This document shows, in pieces, positions 11,204 through 22,213 of a DNA stretch of 64,000 nt. The position numbers and the translations under genes are program-made. Below the pieces are notes generated by a model, which saw only the letters and a list, made by a program, of their open reading frames with translations, had not been told where the DNA came from and ran no database searches. The stretch spans positions 310,001 through 374,000 of the forward strand of contig NW_025408687.1 of the NCBI RefSeq assembly GCF_020360975.1. Direction: 5' to 3'. This DNA comes from Hirsutella rhossiliensis (taxonomy: Eukaryota > Ascomycota > Sordariomycetes > Hypocreales > Ophiocordycipitaceae). How positions within the stretch are numbered: the stretch's first letter is position 1; each line of letters opens with the position of its first letter.

Positions 11204-12367
11204 TCACATCTTCGACTTTGTCGACTCTGGCCTCGAAAACTCTATCTTGTTGGTGCTGCACGCGGGCCAGCCGGATCAGTACTGCTTTCCAGTGTGCAGT
11301 TGTGCAAGTCGTCAACAGCGGCGGAACAACTTACCAAGTCCCAACGTGCTCGAGGCCAACCTCTACGATGTCGCCGTCTTTGAGCCACGATTGCGGCTTT
11401 CGGCCCATGCCCACTCCAGCAGGGCTGCGTATGTCCCAATATTAGCCCAACATGCCCCGAGCCTCCATTGGATACTGCCGCAGCAAGGGCTCTGCTCACG
11501 TTCCCGTGAAGATGAGGTCGCCCGGCATGAGCGTTACGCCGCGGCTCAGAAAGGCAATCGTCTTTTTGACGCCGAAGATCATCTCGGCCGTGGTCCCGTC
11601 CTAGACAGCGGGTGAGGAGTCGGTCCAGAGCTCTGGCTGCCGCGGCGGCGTGCTACTGACCTGGAGCTTCTCGCCATTGACTTTTGTCCAGATCTTAAGC
11701 TTCTGGGGATCATTGATGACGTCGCCCGTGACAATGGCCGGGCCGTACGGAGCCCACCCGTCAAAGCCCTTGCCATGCGACCACTGCCCGCCGCCGTGCT
11801 TGATTTGCCAGTCCCGGTGTGACACGTCGTTGCCGACGGCATAGCCGAGGACATAGTCGAGAGCCTCGGATTCGGCCACGTCTGTGCATTTTTTGCCCAT
11901 GACGACGACCAGCTCGCACTCGTGGTCGAGGCCGGCGCCCTCCTGCGCCATGGCATGCACCGGGATCGGGTCCATCGGGCCAGACAGGGCGGTGGGCGGC
12001 TTGTAGAAGAGGACGGGGAATTTGGGCTCGGGCATGCGCGTCTCCCTGGCATGGTCTGCGTAGTTGAGCCCGAGGCATCGCACGGTGCCGACGAGAGAGG
12101 GCGCGAGGGGAGACAGCAGGAGGCGGATGTCGGCGACTCGGTCTGTGACGTGGTGCTTGCCGAGGACGTCGCCGTCGATGATGCGGGCCTTTCTTGATCG
12201 GGCCACGTTGGATCCTTGTTCCAGGATGGCATCGCCGTAGTAGACGCGGCCGTCTTTGGCGAGGAAGCGCACGAGGCGCTGCGGCGCCGCCTTCACGTCA
12301 GCGCGCCGCGTCGGAGGCTCTGCCGCTGCTGCTCTCGGTCTCGGGGACTCACGGAGAACGAGGCCAT
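11204..12367 (-). CDS. Fumarylacetoacetate hydrolase-family protein (FAHD1-like), five exons
   Basis: Family members cleave acylpyruvates or decarboxylate oxaloacetate in mitochondria or cytosol with Mg2+; the exact substrate here is unknown. Inferred exons: 12367-12353, 12278-11661, 11600-11500, 11424-11335, 11255-11204 (291 aa). A tiny 15-nt first exon (MASFS) joins RLVRFL across an intron with a clear GTGAGT donor and GCTGACG branch. Motifs: [19 protein letters not shown], the metal-binding [36 protein letters not shown], then [19 protein letters not shown] and the glycine-rich closing segment [16 protein letters not shown]. Exon 3 skips an in-frame stop in intron 2. Its promoter is shared with the secreted-protein gene. 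Confidence 0.88.
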
Positions 12368-12717
12368 GGTATGGACTGCACAGGTACAGTCGGGGCTTTG
12401 GGTGGCTGGTCAGCCAATGGGGCTCGCGATGGGCGACTCGATGCTGCTGTAGATCAATGAGTTCATGATGATGTCGTCGCCGAGCCCCGGAGGGAAGGTG
12501 CATCCGGCTCTAGCGCACCGGCCAATCGCTCGACCGCTCATCGGCTCGGCGCCTTAGCCGAGTGCATATACTTCGTATATGTAATATATAATATATAATC
12601 GAGAGGCGCTCACCCTGCTCGGCGCCGTCATCCGCCCAAGCATCCATGTATTTAACTGGCAACCGACGCCGTCCCCCGCTTCACCACCCGTTTCCCCGCT
12701 TGCCCTCGGCCGACAAG
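12368..12717. promoter_or_regulatory. Shared divergent promoter with TATA-like run
   Basis: About 350 bp between the FAH-family start and the secreted-protein start. It holds an isolated AT run at 12,565-12,600 (TATATGTAATATATAATATA) about 120-150 bp upstream of the plus-strand ATG in otherwise GC-rich DNA. That position suits a TATA region for the plus-strand gene; no specific factor site is assigned. Confidence 0.4.
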
Positions 12718-13385
12718 ATGAAGTTCGCCGCTCTTCTCGCCTCTCTGCTGCTCCGCGGCGTCACCAGCGCCCAGCAGGTCCAGTCCAAGCCTTTCAACCT
12801 GGTCATCCAGTCTGCCGACGTGTCTCTCAACGGCCAGCAGCTGGCGGCCTGCCATACCGGCGCCGCGATTGAGTCGCTTTGCGTTGCTGGTCGCTCGGGC
12901 GCAAGGTTCTTCCTCAACACCACCGAGGGTTGGGAATCCCCCATCAAGGGCTATGGGTCTCCCGGCGTTCTGGCCTGGAACCTGCCGCTCGGCAATGGTA
13001 CTCACGACTCTATGGAGCCCCGGGTCGTGGATTCACATTCTAACTAACAACACTCCGTGCAGGCCAGGGTTTCGTGTCGGAGCCCATGAGCTTCTACAGT
13101 GACCCATCCACCAACGTTGCCTTGCCTCTGTTTGAGCCCGGCTACACATCACAGCCCGTCAGCTTCGACGACAACAAGAGCCAGCTTGCCATCCTAAGCT
13201 ACCTCGATGACACGCAAACCCCTCCCACTGGCAACACGGGCAAGGCCCTCAAGAACTGGTACGTCTGCCAGACCTACTACAGCGCCTACCAGTACCGAAC
13301 CTTGGCCTGGGTCTTGGGCAATGGCGGGGCCAGGCCTCAGAACCCCAGCTGCGTCAAGGTCGAGGTCCAGCGCAAGTTTGTCTAG
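12718..13385 (+). CDS. Small secreted protein (DUF7907-like), two exons
   Basis: Exons 12718-12997 and 13063-13385 (200 aa) join across a 65-nt intron with TAACTAAC branch sequence and GTGCAG acceptor. Residues 1-18 form a signal peptide (MKFAALLASLLLRGVTSA, cleavage expected before QQ). The mature part starts QSKPFNLVIQSADVSLNGQQL, followed by AACHTGAAIESLCVAG, which resembles a widespread secreted Pezizomycotina family of unknown function; I name DUF7907 only tentatively. It has four Cys in the mature protein (CH, LCV, VCQ, SCV), enough for two disulfides, and one N-glycosylation site (NTT). The function is not known. Confidence 0.8.
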
Positions 13386-13941
13386 CTTGTCCGTTGGCTT
13401 GGCAGTGCAAGGTTGTAGTGAAGAAGTGTCACGACGTGATGGGACCGTGTCTATCAGGGAAGGGTATTGGAGAAGATGGGCCGTAATATTATTCATCGCA
13501 CGCGGGAAGTGTAAGCGCCCACGATGCTTCTCGCATCGACTTCTATTGTAATTCCTCGCAAAGCGGAAGGGCCCGGGCTGACTAATTCTATATGTGTGCT
13601 CAAGAAGCAGAGTAACAGTCGTGAGTTCGTCCATCACCATGGTGGACCGCCATCAATGGGCACTGCGGGGTGTATATGTTGGTCTAGACTATGAAATACC
13701 GGTATCAGATTCGCAGGACTAAGGTAGCTAGATGGTTGGCAGGTTTATCAGGCTATGCATCATCGAATTGTATCCTTCTTTGCGGCTGATTGTAGCACCA
13801 TGGCCGAGCCGGCTCTCATCCACTGTCTTATCTAGGTACCAGATCGAGTTCCTCGGCCAACAATTCCAGAAGATTCTTGCCATCTACAAACGAGTCATCG
13901 TCATCGTCAGCCGTCCACTTGTTTCCTCTTTCGGATGACAC
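13386..13941. other. Intergenic, no gene seen
   Basis: 3' flank of the secreted-protein gene. It contains no frame longer than about 110 codons with recognisable content and no obvious repeat. Confidence 0.5.
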
Positions 13942-14453
13942 CTACTTGCCGATGGCCTTGGTCATGAGGTCTAGAAGTCCCAGGTTCATCTTCTGCTGCT
14001 TGCTCCGCAGCGAGATGAGTCCCTCTAGACCTTTGATCAGATTGTCCTTCTCCGCTCGCCTTGGGTTTGTTCTTAACCTTGAAGCTGACCCTTTTCAGCT
14101 CCATCGTGACCTTGTCAGTGATCCCTTCGGCCGCTCCCAGCGCCTTGGTGACCTCTTGGACTTGCTCGCAACCTTTGCCGTCTTAATGTCGATGTTGACG
14201 CCCTTGTAATAATCTTGGCTGCCTTGTGTGCCGTTTTTGCAATCGCCAAGGCCCGAGCAGGACCTTTGACAGCAATGCCGCCGCTAAGCCCTACCCCTTT
14301 AAGCAGCGATACAGGCTTATCGTTCCGGATCGCGGCCACCAAGACCTCGAAAGGCTTCGTCGACGACAGCTGCCGCTCCAAGGGCCCAAACGCATCCTTG
14401 ACCGCCTTCTTCAGCTCAGCCTAAGCACTATCGACACGTTCGTTTGCCTCTTC
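13942..14453 (-). pseudogene. Frameshifted relic of a helical protein gene
   Basis: On the minus strand coherent coding passes through at least three frames. It runs from EEANERVDSA, a TAG stop, AELKKAVKDAFGPLERQL and SLLKGVGLSGGIAVKG to AIAKTAHKAAKI; then a shift to KGVNIDIKTAKVAS; then QEVTKALGAAEGITDKVTM; then a further shift to GLEGLISLRSKQQKMNLGLL and a final stop at 13,942-13,944. The frame changes do not coincide with splice sites. The content is Ala/Lys/Leu-rich and probably alpha-helical. I do not recognise the family. The 5' end is lost in AT-rich DNA beyond 14,500. Confidence 0.55.
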
Positions 14454-14539
14454 TTCTCTAAGATGCCCACCTGGTGTGAAGAGGGCTTATCTGCTATCCG
14501 GTTATCTTTAACCTTCCTATTGGGCAACAAACCGTTATT

Positions 14540-14830
14540 TAGGTAAGGGATGCCTATATAAGCTGGGCCCAAGGAGCCACATATATATATATCAATATAA
14601 GGATAACCTATCCCTATATATTAAGGCTAAGGGAAGCTATAATTTAGTATTAAAATATTAAGACTATTAGGATAGGGCTATATTAGCAGCTAGCTATATT
14701 AAGGCCTAATCCAAATAAATCCAAATCGGATATGAGCCAAACCTAATTGAATCAAATCCGCGATTTCCGTTTCCGAGTTAAATCAAATCGGGTGCCCGAT
14801 TTTGAGTTGATTTATTTGTTAGTTTGCAAG
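14540..14830. repeat. Short RIP-mutated block with imperfect palindrome
   Basis: The segment switches abruptly to TA-rich sequence with hardly any CA or TG, then to repeated AAATC/GGATT words. At 14,779-14,814 there is an inverted repeat: AAATCAA and ATCGGG face CCCGAT and TTGATTT around a TG centre. It looks like the edge of a small degenerate transposon; the class cannot be assigned. Confidence 0.45.
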
Positions 14831-15614
14831 CCTGCTCATAATGGTCTCAAAAGAGCTCGGACATTATTATCCAGTACTGAGAGACAACTCTGGGAACGCG
14901 TGGTAGGATGAGGTCTTTGTTGTCTGCAATTACGTTCAGACAGCCTGGTTGACTGACGAGGATCCCGACACCGTCCCGCGCCAGATTCGGCCGTAGGTAT
15001 CAGGAGGGCGTCTCGTTTTGTGAGTAACCAAACGAGGAGGCGATCCACGATGGGACAACTTTCTTCAACGGCGGTGTATTATGAAAGTCTTTTCTTTCTA
15101 GCTGCTGGCTTGATGACTTAGAACACTATTTATTCTTTGACTCTCCTTTCTGGCAAGCTTTATTGGGCAAGACCGCAAACCGTGAGTTTTATTCCAGGTA
15201 TGTTTACTTGATATGCAATGCGTGGGGAATCCGTGCATCATGCATCGCCACATGAATGCATCAGAGGGATTGCCCCTCTGACGCATTCAAAAACTCATAT
15301 TCACATGATACTCAGCCACATGCTTTCCGGCTTCGAAGCAACAATCCGCTCATAATCTTCAAGCAGGTGAACTACTGCTTGGCGAGTGTTGAGCAGGCAT
15401 GGGAATCATTGTCAATAGCATAGGCTGCATTGTTATGCGTAAGAGTCAAGGTCGAGTCAGTCACACACTAATCTCACAAAGAACACATCAAGGACTTTAT
15501 GTAATATAGATTTATTCATCAGCAGCATTAATTCGTCGACGACCGTATCTCGAGTTGGACTCTCAACCTTTTTCTCATCATACTTATCGGGCCTATCCTA
15601 ACCAGGTAAGAACC
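14831..15614. other. Intergenic, no gene seen
   Basis: Base composition returns to normal. No supported open frame, RNA gene or repeat is visible. Confidence 0.45.
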
Positions 15615-16193
15615 TTAACCGTGGTACTCAGGGCCAAAGGGCTCGGGGCGAGGCGCAGGGTGGTGATGCTCGCCGTGGGAGCCGTGGTGCTGGCCGCCGT
15701 GGTAGGCGCCGCAGAGAGCGCTGATTCCTAGGCCACCGACGTCTTTGATATGTTGGTTAGCAGCTCGAAGAAGATGTCAAGGGGCAAGGGTGTGGTGCTT
15801 ACCGGCTCCGACCTCCTTGATGATCTTGCTGAAGGGAGCCTTTTGATCGACGCAGACGTTGAAGCTGCGGCGGATCTTGTGGCTGACCTTGTCCTGGTTG
15901 TTGCAGATGCACGAGACAAGGTTGCTCTCGTGGTAGTCGCCGCCCTTCTTGCACTGGCCGCAATTGATGTGCTTGGCGTCGTTCCAGAAGCGCTGGAGGA
16001 AGCAGCCGCCGAAGCGGGCGAGGTCCTTGCCGAGCGCCTTGATATTGTCGGGGATCTTGAAATCGCCCTCGGCCATCCGGCCGGCCCCCTGAGGAGCCTG
16101 AATAACCTGGGCAGCCTGAGCGTCTTGAGGAGCCATCTCGGCAGCTTGGGCCAGAGCGGCGAGGAAAAGGGCGATGGAAACGGTGACCTTCAT
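15615..16193 (-). CDS. Cysteine-rich secreted protein with His-rich C-terminus, two exons
   Basis: Exons 16193-15803 and 15742-15615 (172 aa), joined across a 60-nt intron with a GTAAGC donor and GCTAAC branch site. The N-terminus is a clear signal peptide (KVTVSIALFLAALAQAAEM). The mature chain carries seven Cys: GGCFLQRFW, INCGQCKK, SCICNN, NVCVDQ and ALCGAY. It ends in a His/Gly/Pro-rich tail (HGGQHHGSHGEHHH then PAPRPEPFGPE) that could bind metal ions. An extended upstream minus frame (to 16,422) lacks a signal peptide and is rejected as 5' leader. Small size, secretion, Cys content and position at the edge of a repeat compartment fit a candidate effector or cell-wall protein; function unknown. 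Confidence 0.78.
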
Positions 16194-17620
16194 CTTGAAT
16201 TGAGGGGAGTGCGAAGACTGAGTTAGACCTTTGGGTGAGGGACTGTTGAGCTGACTGAAGACCGTTGAGATGTGAGTGTGATGAAGAGATTCGACTTCTA
16301 GGCGGAAGCACGGAGGCTTCATATAGTCGATGGAGGCCCAGCCAAATAGTCCATGTCCCTACTGTCGTCGGTATACCTTCGAGGTGTTTGTATATTGAAA
16401 TTCCAGGGCCCACGAGCAGCATACCTTGCCGTGCCTGGTCGGAAAAGGGAGGCTAAACGGCCACTCAGAGTCCTTGCACCAGTCCCTTCTTTTCCATGCC
16501 TGCCGGGGCGGAATCTAGGTATACGTACGAGTAGCCAGAGAAGAAATGGCTGACATGGAGACACAATGAGATGCAGAAAGAAACTCGGGTCATGTCAAGT
16601 GCTCTGGGGCAAGTCTACATGCGATTAATTCCAGCGGCATAAGCCGCCAAGTCGAAATAGCTGCGTTTTGTTATCAAAACAGCGTAGATTAAATCAGCCA
16701 TTAACGGGAAGCTGGAGTCCGGTTGTTGATATCATTAATCCATCTGCTACCCAATCCCGTCAATGTCGTGAGCAAGGAGAAAAAACTCCAGCTCAGCACA
16801 GGCGAAAGGAGCATCGCATATTTTCCGCCTTCAGTCAGACCTTGGCAAAGACATTGGAGGCAGCAATGGCTCACGTCTCGGCGGACCAAGACATATGAAA
16901 AGCCCCCCGGCTTGCGCGTAGAGCCTATACCCCCGAGAACGGGCCCATCGTTCTCGTTGAAGATCTACATCGCCTTTTGGCGCCAGTGGCAGGGTCGCTC
17001 TCCGCTGCCCTTGAGACACATGTCTGACGGTACCCCTCTTCAAGCATTAAAGCCGTTATGACGAGAAACATTGCCGTCGGCAAGACCTTTTGTGAGCATT
17101 CGTGGCCGAGGTGCGCAGCGCAATCAAGCTGGTATCCTCAGCAAAATATCTCCGTCAATGCCAGCGAAACATGCCCTTTCTTACCTCCAAAGACGCCCCC
17201 TCAATCTCCGAGGATAGGTGTCAAACTCTACTGACCGTAACTCGGAAACGCAGTGTTTGTTTTGACCCTTGCCGCCGGCGTGTGGAATATGATGACGGGG
17301 AGCCACCGGCATTTGAGGGAAATATGTCTCGGACCCGTGACAAATGACACCGAGGAAGCCATCGAGCGACGCACGCTAGATGACCTTGTGTAAACGCCAT
17401 GATGCACGAGCCCAAGCCAAACCTTACTCTGCACCAAGCAGCTCTCAAGGTACGGGGCCGAGAGAAGCAGCCAGGCCCGGCAGCATGCGAGCAGAACACG
17501 GATTCAGGGCCCAGATAGCCGCCGACTCGTTTGAGAGTCTCGAAAACTCTTGGCCTTACTCTCGCCTTTTATGCTTTCGGACATTTCTTAAGCGCCCGGG
17601 AGATCATTCTATATATATCT
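16194..17620. other. Intergenic, no gene seen
   Basis: About 1.4 kb of normal composition. Frames up to 112 codons occur on both strands but overlap and show no domain. The CA-poor block starts just after 17,600. Confidence 0.45.
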
Positions 17621-18034
17621 AGATATCTCTTACTAAAATACATATAAGGGGCAGTGCAGTACTATTAAGGAGAGTAGGTATAAGAAGCTATAGTTATGCC
17701 TAGTAGACCTTATAGTTATATATAAGGGAGCCTACTTAACTAATATAACTCTCCTAGCCTAAGGATATAATATAGGCCTAACTTAAGTAAGGGAATATCT
17801 TAATATCCTCTTTTAGCTAGCTATATATAGTTACTATACTTATATAAGCCCCTCCCTTATCTTAATAAATAGACTAAGATATATATTACTAAATTTACCT
17901 TTTTATACTATTATTTCTTTTACTATACTCTTAAGCTACTACCTAAGAGTTATAAGCTTAGTTTATATAGCTAGATTATATTTTACCCGCTAATATTACC
18001 TTTAAAGCTATTTATAAGCTATTAACGCTATTAT
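17621..18034. repeat. RIP-mutated repeat DNA, family unassigned
   Basis: The segment is dominated by TATA, CTAG and TTAA words, with CA and TG nearly absent. No open frame survives. It is probably a decayed retrotransposon end into which the neighbouring F fragment inserted. Confidence 0.5.
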
Positions 18035-18218
18035 TATTATAGAGTAAGTAAAGGTATAAATATAAGTACTATTAATAAGATAATATTAATAAGCTATATA
18101 GAGCTCTTTTATACGCGGCTAGCCTATATATATATATAGGATCTAGCCCTTTATATATAACTATATAGCTTAGGCTATAGCTTAAGCTTATAACCTATAA
18201 TAGTTAAAGACTCTTATA
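18035..18218 (-). repeat. Family F LTR (fragment copy 1)
   Basis: Matches along its length the 186-bp F LTR at 30,027 and 36,740, but is more heavily mutated: GGAGTAGGCAGAGGCG has become AGAGTAAGTAAAGGTA. Orientation is given relative to F gag-pol. Confidence 0.7.
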
Positions 18219-18705
18219 TAATACCCTCCTTTTAGCGCGGTATAGCGCTGCCCTATTAGCGGCTTTTATATAATTAAGCCTTAGGCTCTTTATACTACTA
18301 GCTTTACCTTACCCTTTTTTTATTAATTATACTAGCCTTACTAGCCTTATTATCCCCGCGCCTATTAACTTATATAGCTAGTACCTAGCTCTATACCTAT
18401 TAGCTAGCTAGTCGTTTAAATAAAAGTATACTTTATTATATACGCCCTTAGGCGGCTAGCGGTCGGCCTAGATATATATAAGCCTTAGGCTACTTATTCC
18501 CTTAGCCTTAGGCAGCCTCTTCCGTTAAAGGGTATATAAAGTAGTATCCCCCTTTTTTTTTCTTTTTTCTTCTTCTTCTTTCTTTAACTATAATAATAAT
18601 AGTAATAAGTAAGTTTTATTTTACTTAAGGTATTAGTTTATTCCTAGCTATATAAGCCGCCTTATTAATAAGTACTTATAAGAATAGTTTGACGGTGACT
18701 GCGGC

Positions 18706-19109
18706 ACACACCCAAAGACACACCCACGCCAACGGCAACAGCAGCAGCTAGATACCGAAGGACGAGGGGGTCTAAGGGGGACGAAGGAAACGAGAAAGCA
18801 CTAGGCAGGGCAAGGCAAAGGCAAAGAGGGCCAAAAAAGGTATATTAGCGGAGAAAAGATATAGAAGAAGATAATAATAATAGAAGAAGATGCTAATGCT
18901 AATGCTATCTGCTAGCTAAGGAGGAAAAGAGACCTCTTTTATAGACCGAATTTTCCCTCCTTCTTCCCTAGACGAACAGGGGCCAAGGGATCATCTGATC
19001 AAGAAGAGGGCTAGCCAGAGACTCTGCCAAGGATCCTGCCAAGGACCCTGCCAAAGACTCTGCTGCGCGGGCTGTGTGTGTTCCTTGGGGTACAGATGCC
19101 CCCGTCAAA
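18706..19109 (+). repeat. Left terminal direct repeat of the non-coding element
   Basis: Nearly identical to 21,171-21,576. It includes internal duplicated words (GACTCTGCCAAGGATCCTGC) and ends GATGCCCCCGTCAAA. Confidence 0.7.
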
Positions 19110-19145
19110 CTCCTCCACAACAAAGAACAGACGCCCTCGTCTGCT

Positions 19146-19281
19146 AGGTAAGCAAGCAGGCAGGCAACAGCCAAGGAATAAAGAAAACAGACAAGCAGGC
19201 AAGTAGCCGAGCAGGCAAGCAGGCAAGCAGGCAAGCAGGCAAGCAGGCAAGCAGGCAAGCAGGCAAGCAGGCAAGCAGGCA
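19146..19281. repeat. 8-bp tandem repeat (GCAAGCAG)n
   Basis: About ten perfect copies at 19,199-19,281, preceded by degenerate ones. The repeat produces long spurious Leu/Ala/Cys-rich minus-strand frames. Confidence 0.85.
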
Positions 19282-19779
19282 AGATACAGCCCAACGGGAG
19301 ACCAAGGAATAGACCAAGCAGCGGGCCAAGGAACAGGCCAACGAGAGACCAAGGGACAGACCAAGCAACGGGCTAATAGGCTAACTAGAGACCAACGGTA
19401 AGAAATAGCAATAGAGGGAAGAGAGATCCTTATAGGCAAGGGAAAGAAGAAGCTAACGAGGAAGGTAGAGGAAAGAAATCTTAAAGGAAAAGGGGGAAAA
19501 AGTCCCTAAAGAAATACCCGGAAAAATCATTCAAAATTCAAAAATCATACCCTCTTTTCCCCCGGCGACTTTTACGTCTAGCCAGCTTTACCTAGGCAAA
19601 TACCTATGCCTAGGAGGAGAATACCGGAGATTGCTGTTCTTATCTTATTTATTTTAGGTATTTCAAAAAGGGGGGATTTTTCACACTTTCGTTAAGACTG
19701 CTCAAAGGTGCCTGCCGCGTCGGCTGCTGCGGACCGTGCCGGGAAGGGCGGAAGGAAGGATCTCTTGCGTGCTATTATT

Positions 19780-20110
19780 GCTGTCGGAAAGGTCGTCTAT
19801 CGCGAAAGTCGTCTGCCAAGGAAAAAGGTCTATCGAGGAACAAGCTGTCTACCGTAGAGGAATTCGTCTGCTATAGAGGAATTCGTCTACCGAAGAAGCT
19901 GTCTGCTGGGGAAAGGTCCGTCTGCTGTAAAGGAAGTCTACCGGGGAAATCGCCTGCCGGGACGGAAAAGGTTGTCTGCCGGAACGTCTGCCAAAGAGGA
20001 AATCGCCTGCCGGGATAGAAAAGGTTGTCTGCCGGAACGTCTGCTGAGGAAGAAATCGTCTACTAGGACGGAAAAGGTTGTCTATCGGCATCGTCTGCCG
20101 GGAAATCTGC
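19780..20110. repeat. ~60-bp imperfect tandem repeats
   Basis: Recurrent units built from GTCTGCCGGAAC, GAGGAAATCGCCTGCCGGGA and GGAAAAGGTT. A second array with the unit GAGCTGTCGAGACTGTGGCC occupies about 20,430-20,600, and a (GGGGCA)n-like array lies at 20,880-20,915. Confidence 0.7.
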
Positions 20111-21155
20111 TAAAAAGGGGGGAAACAAGGCAAAAGAGAGGTGCCTGCAGTCTCTGGGTGCGTAATCGGATGGTTAGATAGGTGCCAATGGGAGCCGTTG
20201 GTCCGGACCGTTGGTGCTAAAGGGAGCTGTTGGGACCATCTGATCGTGCGGGAAGGAATAAAATCAAAGGAAGCTGCCGTGCTAGACGAAGAAGACTGCC
20301 GTGCTAGAGGCGAAGACTGCCGTACTAGAGGCGCTGCCGAGGAAATTATCGAAGATTGCCGAAAGAAGAGACTGCCGAAGAAGAAGACTGCCAAGGAAGA
20401 CTGCTGCAGAAAGAGCTTGCAAAAGACCGTAGCCGAGGGGCTGTCGAGACCGTAGCTAGGAAGCTATCGGGACTGTGGCCGAAGGAGCTGTCGAGACTGT
20501 GGCCGAGGAAGCTGTCGGGCTGTGGCCGAAGGAGCTGTCGAGACTGTAGCCAAGGAAGCTATTGGGCTGTGGCCGAAGGAGCTGTTGGTCTCGAAGAGCT
20601 GTTGGTCCCGTGGAAGCTGCTAGTCGTATAGGCAGAGAAAGAAAAACCAGAAAATGTCCGCTGCTGCTGCTTGCGCAGGTGTCTTCCCTCCACAACAAAG
20701 ACCAGACGTCCCCGTCTGCAACTAAAGCAGCTGCCGTAGATAGAGCCTGCCGGAGAGCTCTGTCGAAAAAGAAAGCTCTGCCTAGGAGGAAAGTTCGGTT
20801 CGTTGAAAAAAGAAAGTTCCGTCTAGTGCAAGAGACTCCGGCTAGGGCAGGGGACTTCGGCCGGGCAGGGGACTTCGGCCGGGACAGGGGCAGGGGACAG
20901 GGGCAGGGGCAGGGGCAATGGTCTGGGCCAACGGCTAGGCCACGGTCTAGGCCAACGGCTGGGCCAACGGCTGGGGGAAAAGAAAAAAAGTCGGTGAAAT
21001 CTTTCCCTGCCTAGCGCTTATCTCGACGGGAAAGGTACGGCAGCACCGGCGTAGTTCGTTTAGCTCTGCCCTTCTCGTATCTTCTTCCTCTTCTCGAGAG
21101 AGAGAGAGAGAGATAGAGGGAGAGGGAAACAGAAGCTTCACGCCCTAGAGACCAG

Positions 21156-21576
21156 TTTCGACTGTGCTGCGGCACAGTCCCAAAGACACACCCACGCCAA
21201 CGGCAACAGCAGCAGCTAGATACCGAAGGACGAGGGGGTCTAAGGGGGACGAAGGAAACGAGAAAGCACTAGGCAGGGCAAGGCAAAGGCAAAGAGGGCC
21301 AAAAAAGGTATATTAGCGGAGAAAAGATATAGAAGAAGATAATAATAATAGAAGAAGATGCTAATGCTAATGCTATCTGCTAGCTAAGGAGGAAAAGAGA
21401 CCTCTTTTATAGACCGAATTTTCCTCCTTCTTCCCTAGACGAACAGGGGCCAAGGGATCATCTGATCAAGAAGAGGGCTAGCCAGAGACTCTGCCAAGGA
21501 TCCTGCCAAGGACCCTGCCAAAGACTCTGCTGCGCGGGCTGTGTGTGTTCCTTGGGGTATAGATGCCCCCGTTAAA
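21156..21576 (+). repeat. Right terminal direct repeat of the non-coding element
   Basis: Copy of the left repeat. It carries two C-to-T changes at CA sites near its end (TACAG to TATAG, GTCAA to GTTAA) and one C deleted in a CCC run. A purine tract (21,094-21,133) lies a short way upstream. Confidence 0.7.
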
Positions 21577-22213
21577 ATAGCTATAGTAGTAATAATAGCT
21601 ATAGTAGTAATAATAGCTATAATAGTAATAATAACTTAAACTAATAAGTTCCTTACTTTATAAAGTAAAAGGCCGCGTTCTATTATACTAACTTCCGCGA
21701 TAAATATATCTACCCCCCCTCTCTTACCTCTTCTTTCTTAGAGCGTATAGAGTTATTTATCGACGCTATATTAGCTATAGTAAATAATAACTCCGCCGCT
21801 ACCGCCGCTCTTACTTATACCCTTACTACTATACCTACCGCTACTACTATTACTTTTATTACGCTAGCCGCCCTTATATTACCTTCTAAAATAATAACGT
21901 TAGTATTATTATGTTTTCTTAGCTAACTTTTCGAAACTAAGCCTAAAATATAAAATAAGTATACGCTTAGAACCGTCGCGAATAGCGTATTACGCTCCCC
22001 TAAGTATAGCCGCGTATAGCTACTAGTAGGTGCGTAATATACTACCGAAGATTACGAATTAAGCGAGGTTCTCTCTTATATAAGTAGAAAACTCTTCCCT
22101 GCCCTCGCTAACTAAGGGTATATGCCCCCCGCTAATAGGACCTAGCCTAGACCTAACCTAGGACCCTAGCCTAGACCTAAGGAGGGCCCCTTTAACTTTA
22201 ACCCCTAACCTAA

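Larger units (their letters stand above)
18688..21576. mobile_element. Non-coding element with terminal direct repeats (TRIM/LARD-like)
   Basis: A 2.9-kb GC-rich insertion with abundant CA and TG sits inside a RIP-mutated F fragment. Its ends are direct repeats of about 400-420 bp (18,688-19,109 and 21,156-21,576). From 18,711 on they differ by one indel and two bases, both CA to TA. The outer ends read TTTGACGG and CCGTTAAA, and AATAG lies on both sides, consistent with a 5-bp target duplication (one or two bases ambiguous). The interior has no gag or pol; its open frames merely translate tandem repeats. It resembles a non-autonomous LTR element moved in trans. The first ~20 bp of the two repeats differ, so the boundaries are approximate. 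Confidence 0.65.
18219..22213. mobile_element. Family F 3' fragment (LTR plus antisense unit), split by a younger insertion
   Basis: 18,219-18,687 and 21,577-22,213 continue one another and align with 30,213-31,100 of the full F copy. They retain the TATATAAA box (near 18,535), the CT tract, and decayed antisense coding from 21,620 on. No gag-pol sequence follows. The two pieces are separated by the direct-repeat element at 18,688-21,576. Confidence 0.65.

Noticed and set aside
12378..12503. Longer N-terminus for the FAH-family protein
   Set aside because: The extension has no likeness to the family, while a 15-nt first exon with a canonical intron gives the expected start.
16194..16422. Upstream extension of the Cys-rich secreted protein
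   Set aside because: It would bury the signal peptide; the ATG at 16,193 gives a clean one.
19199..19281. Possible CRISPR-like array
   Set aside because: The units are 8 bp with no spacers, in a eukaryotic repeat; it is a simple tandem repeat.
19011..19439. 142-codon minus frame rich in Leu/Ala/Cys, looking like a membrane protein
   Set aside because: It translates the 8-bp tandem repeat of the non-coding element; the periodic CLPACLLA pattern is an artefact.
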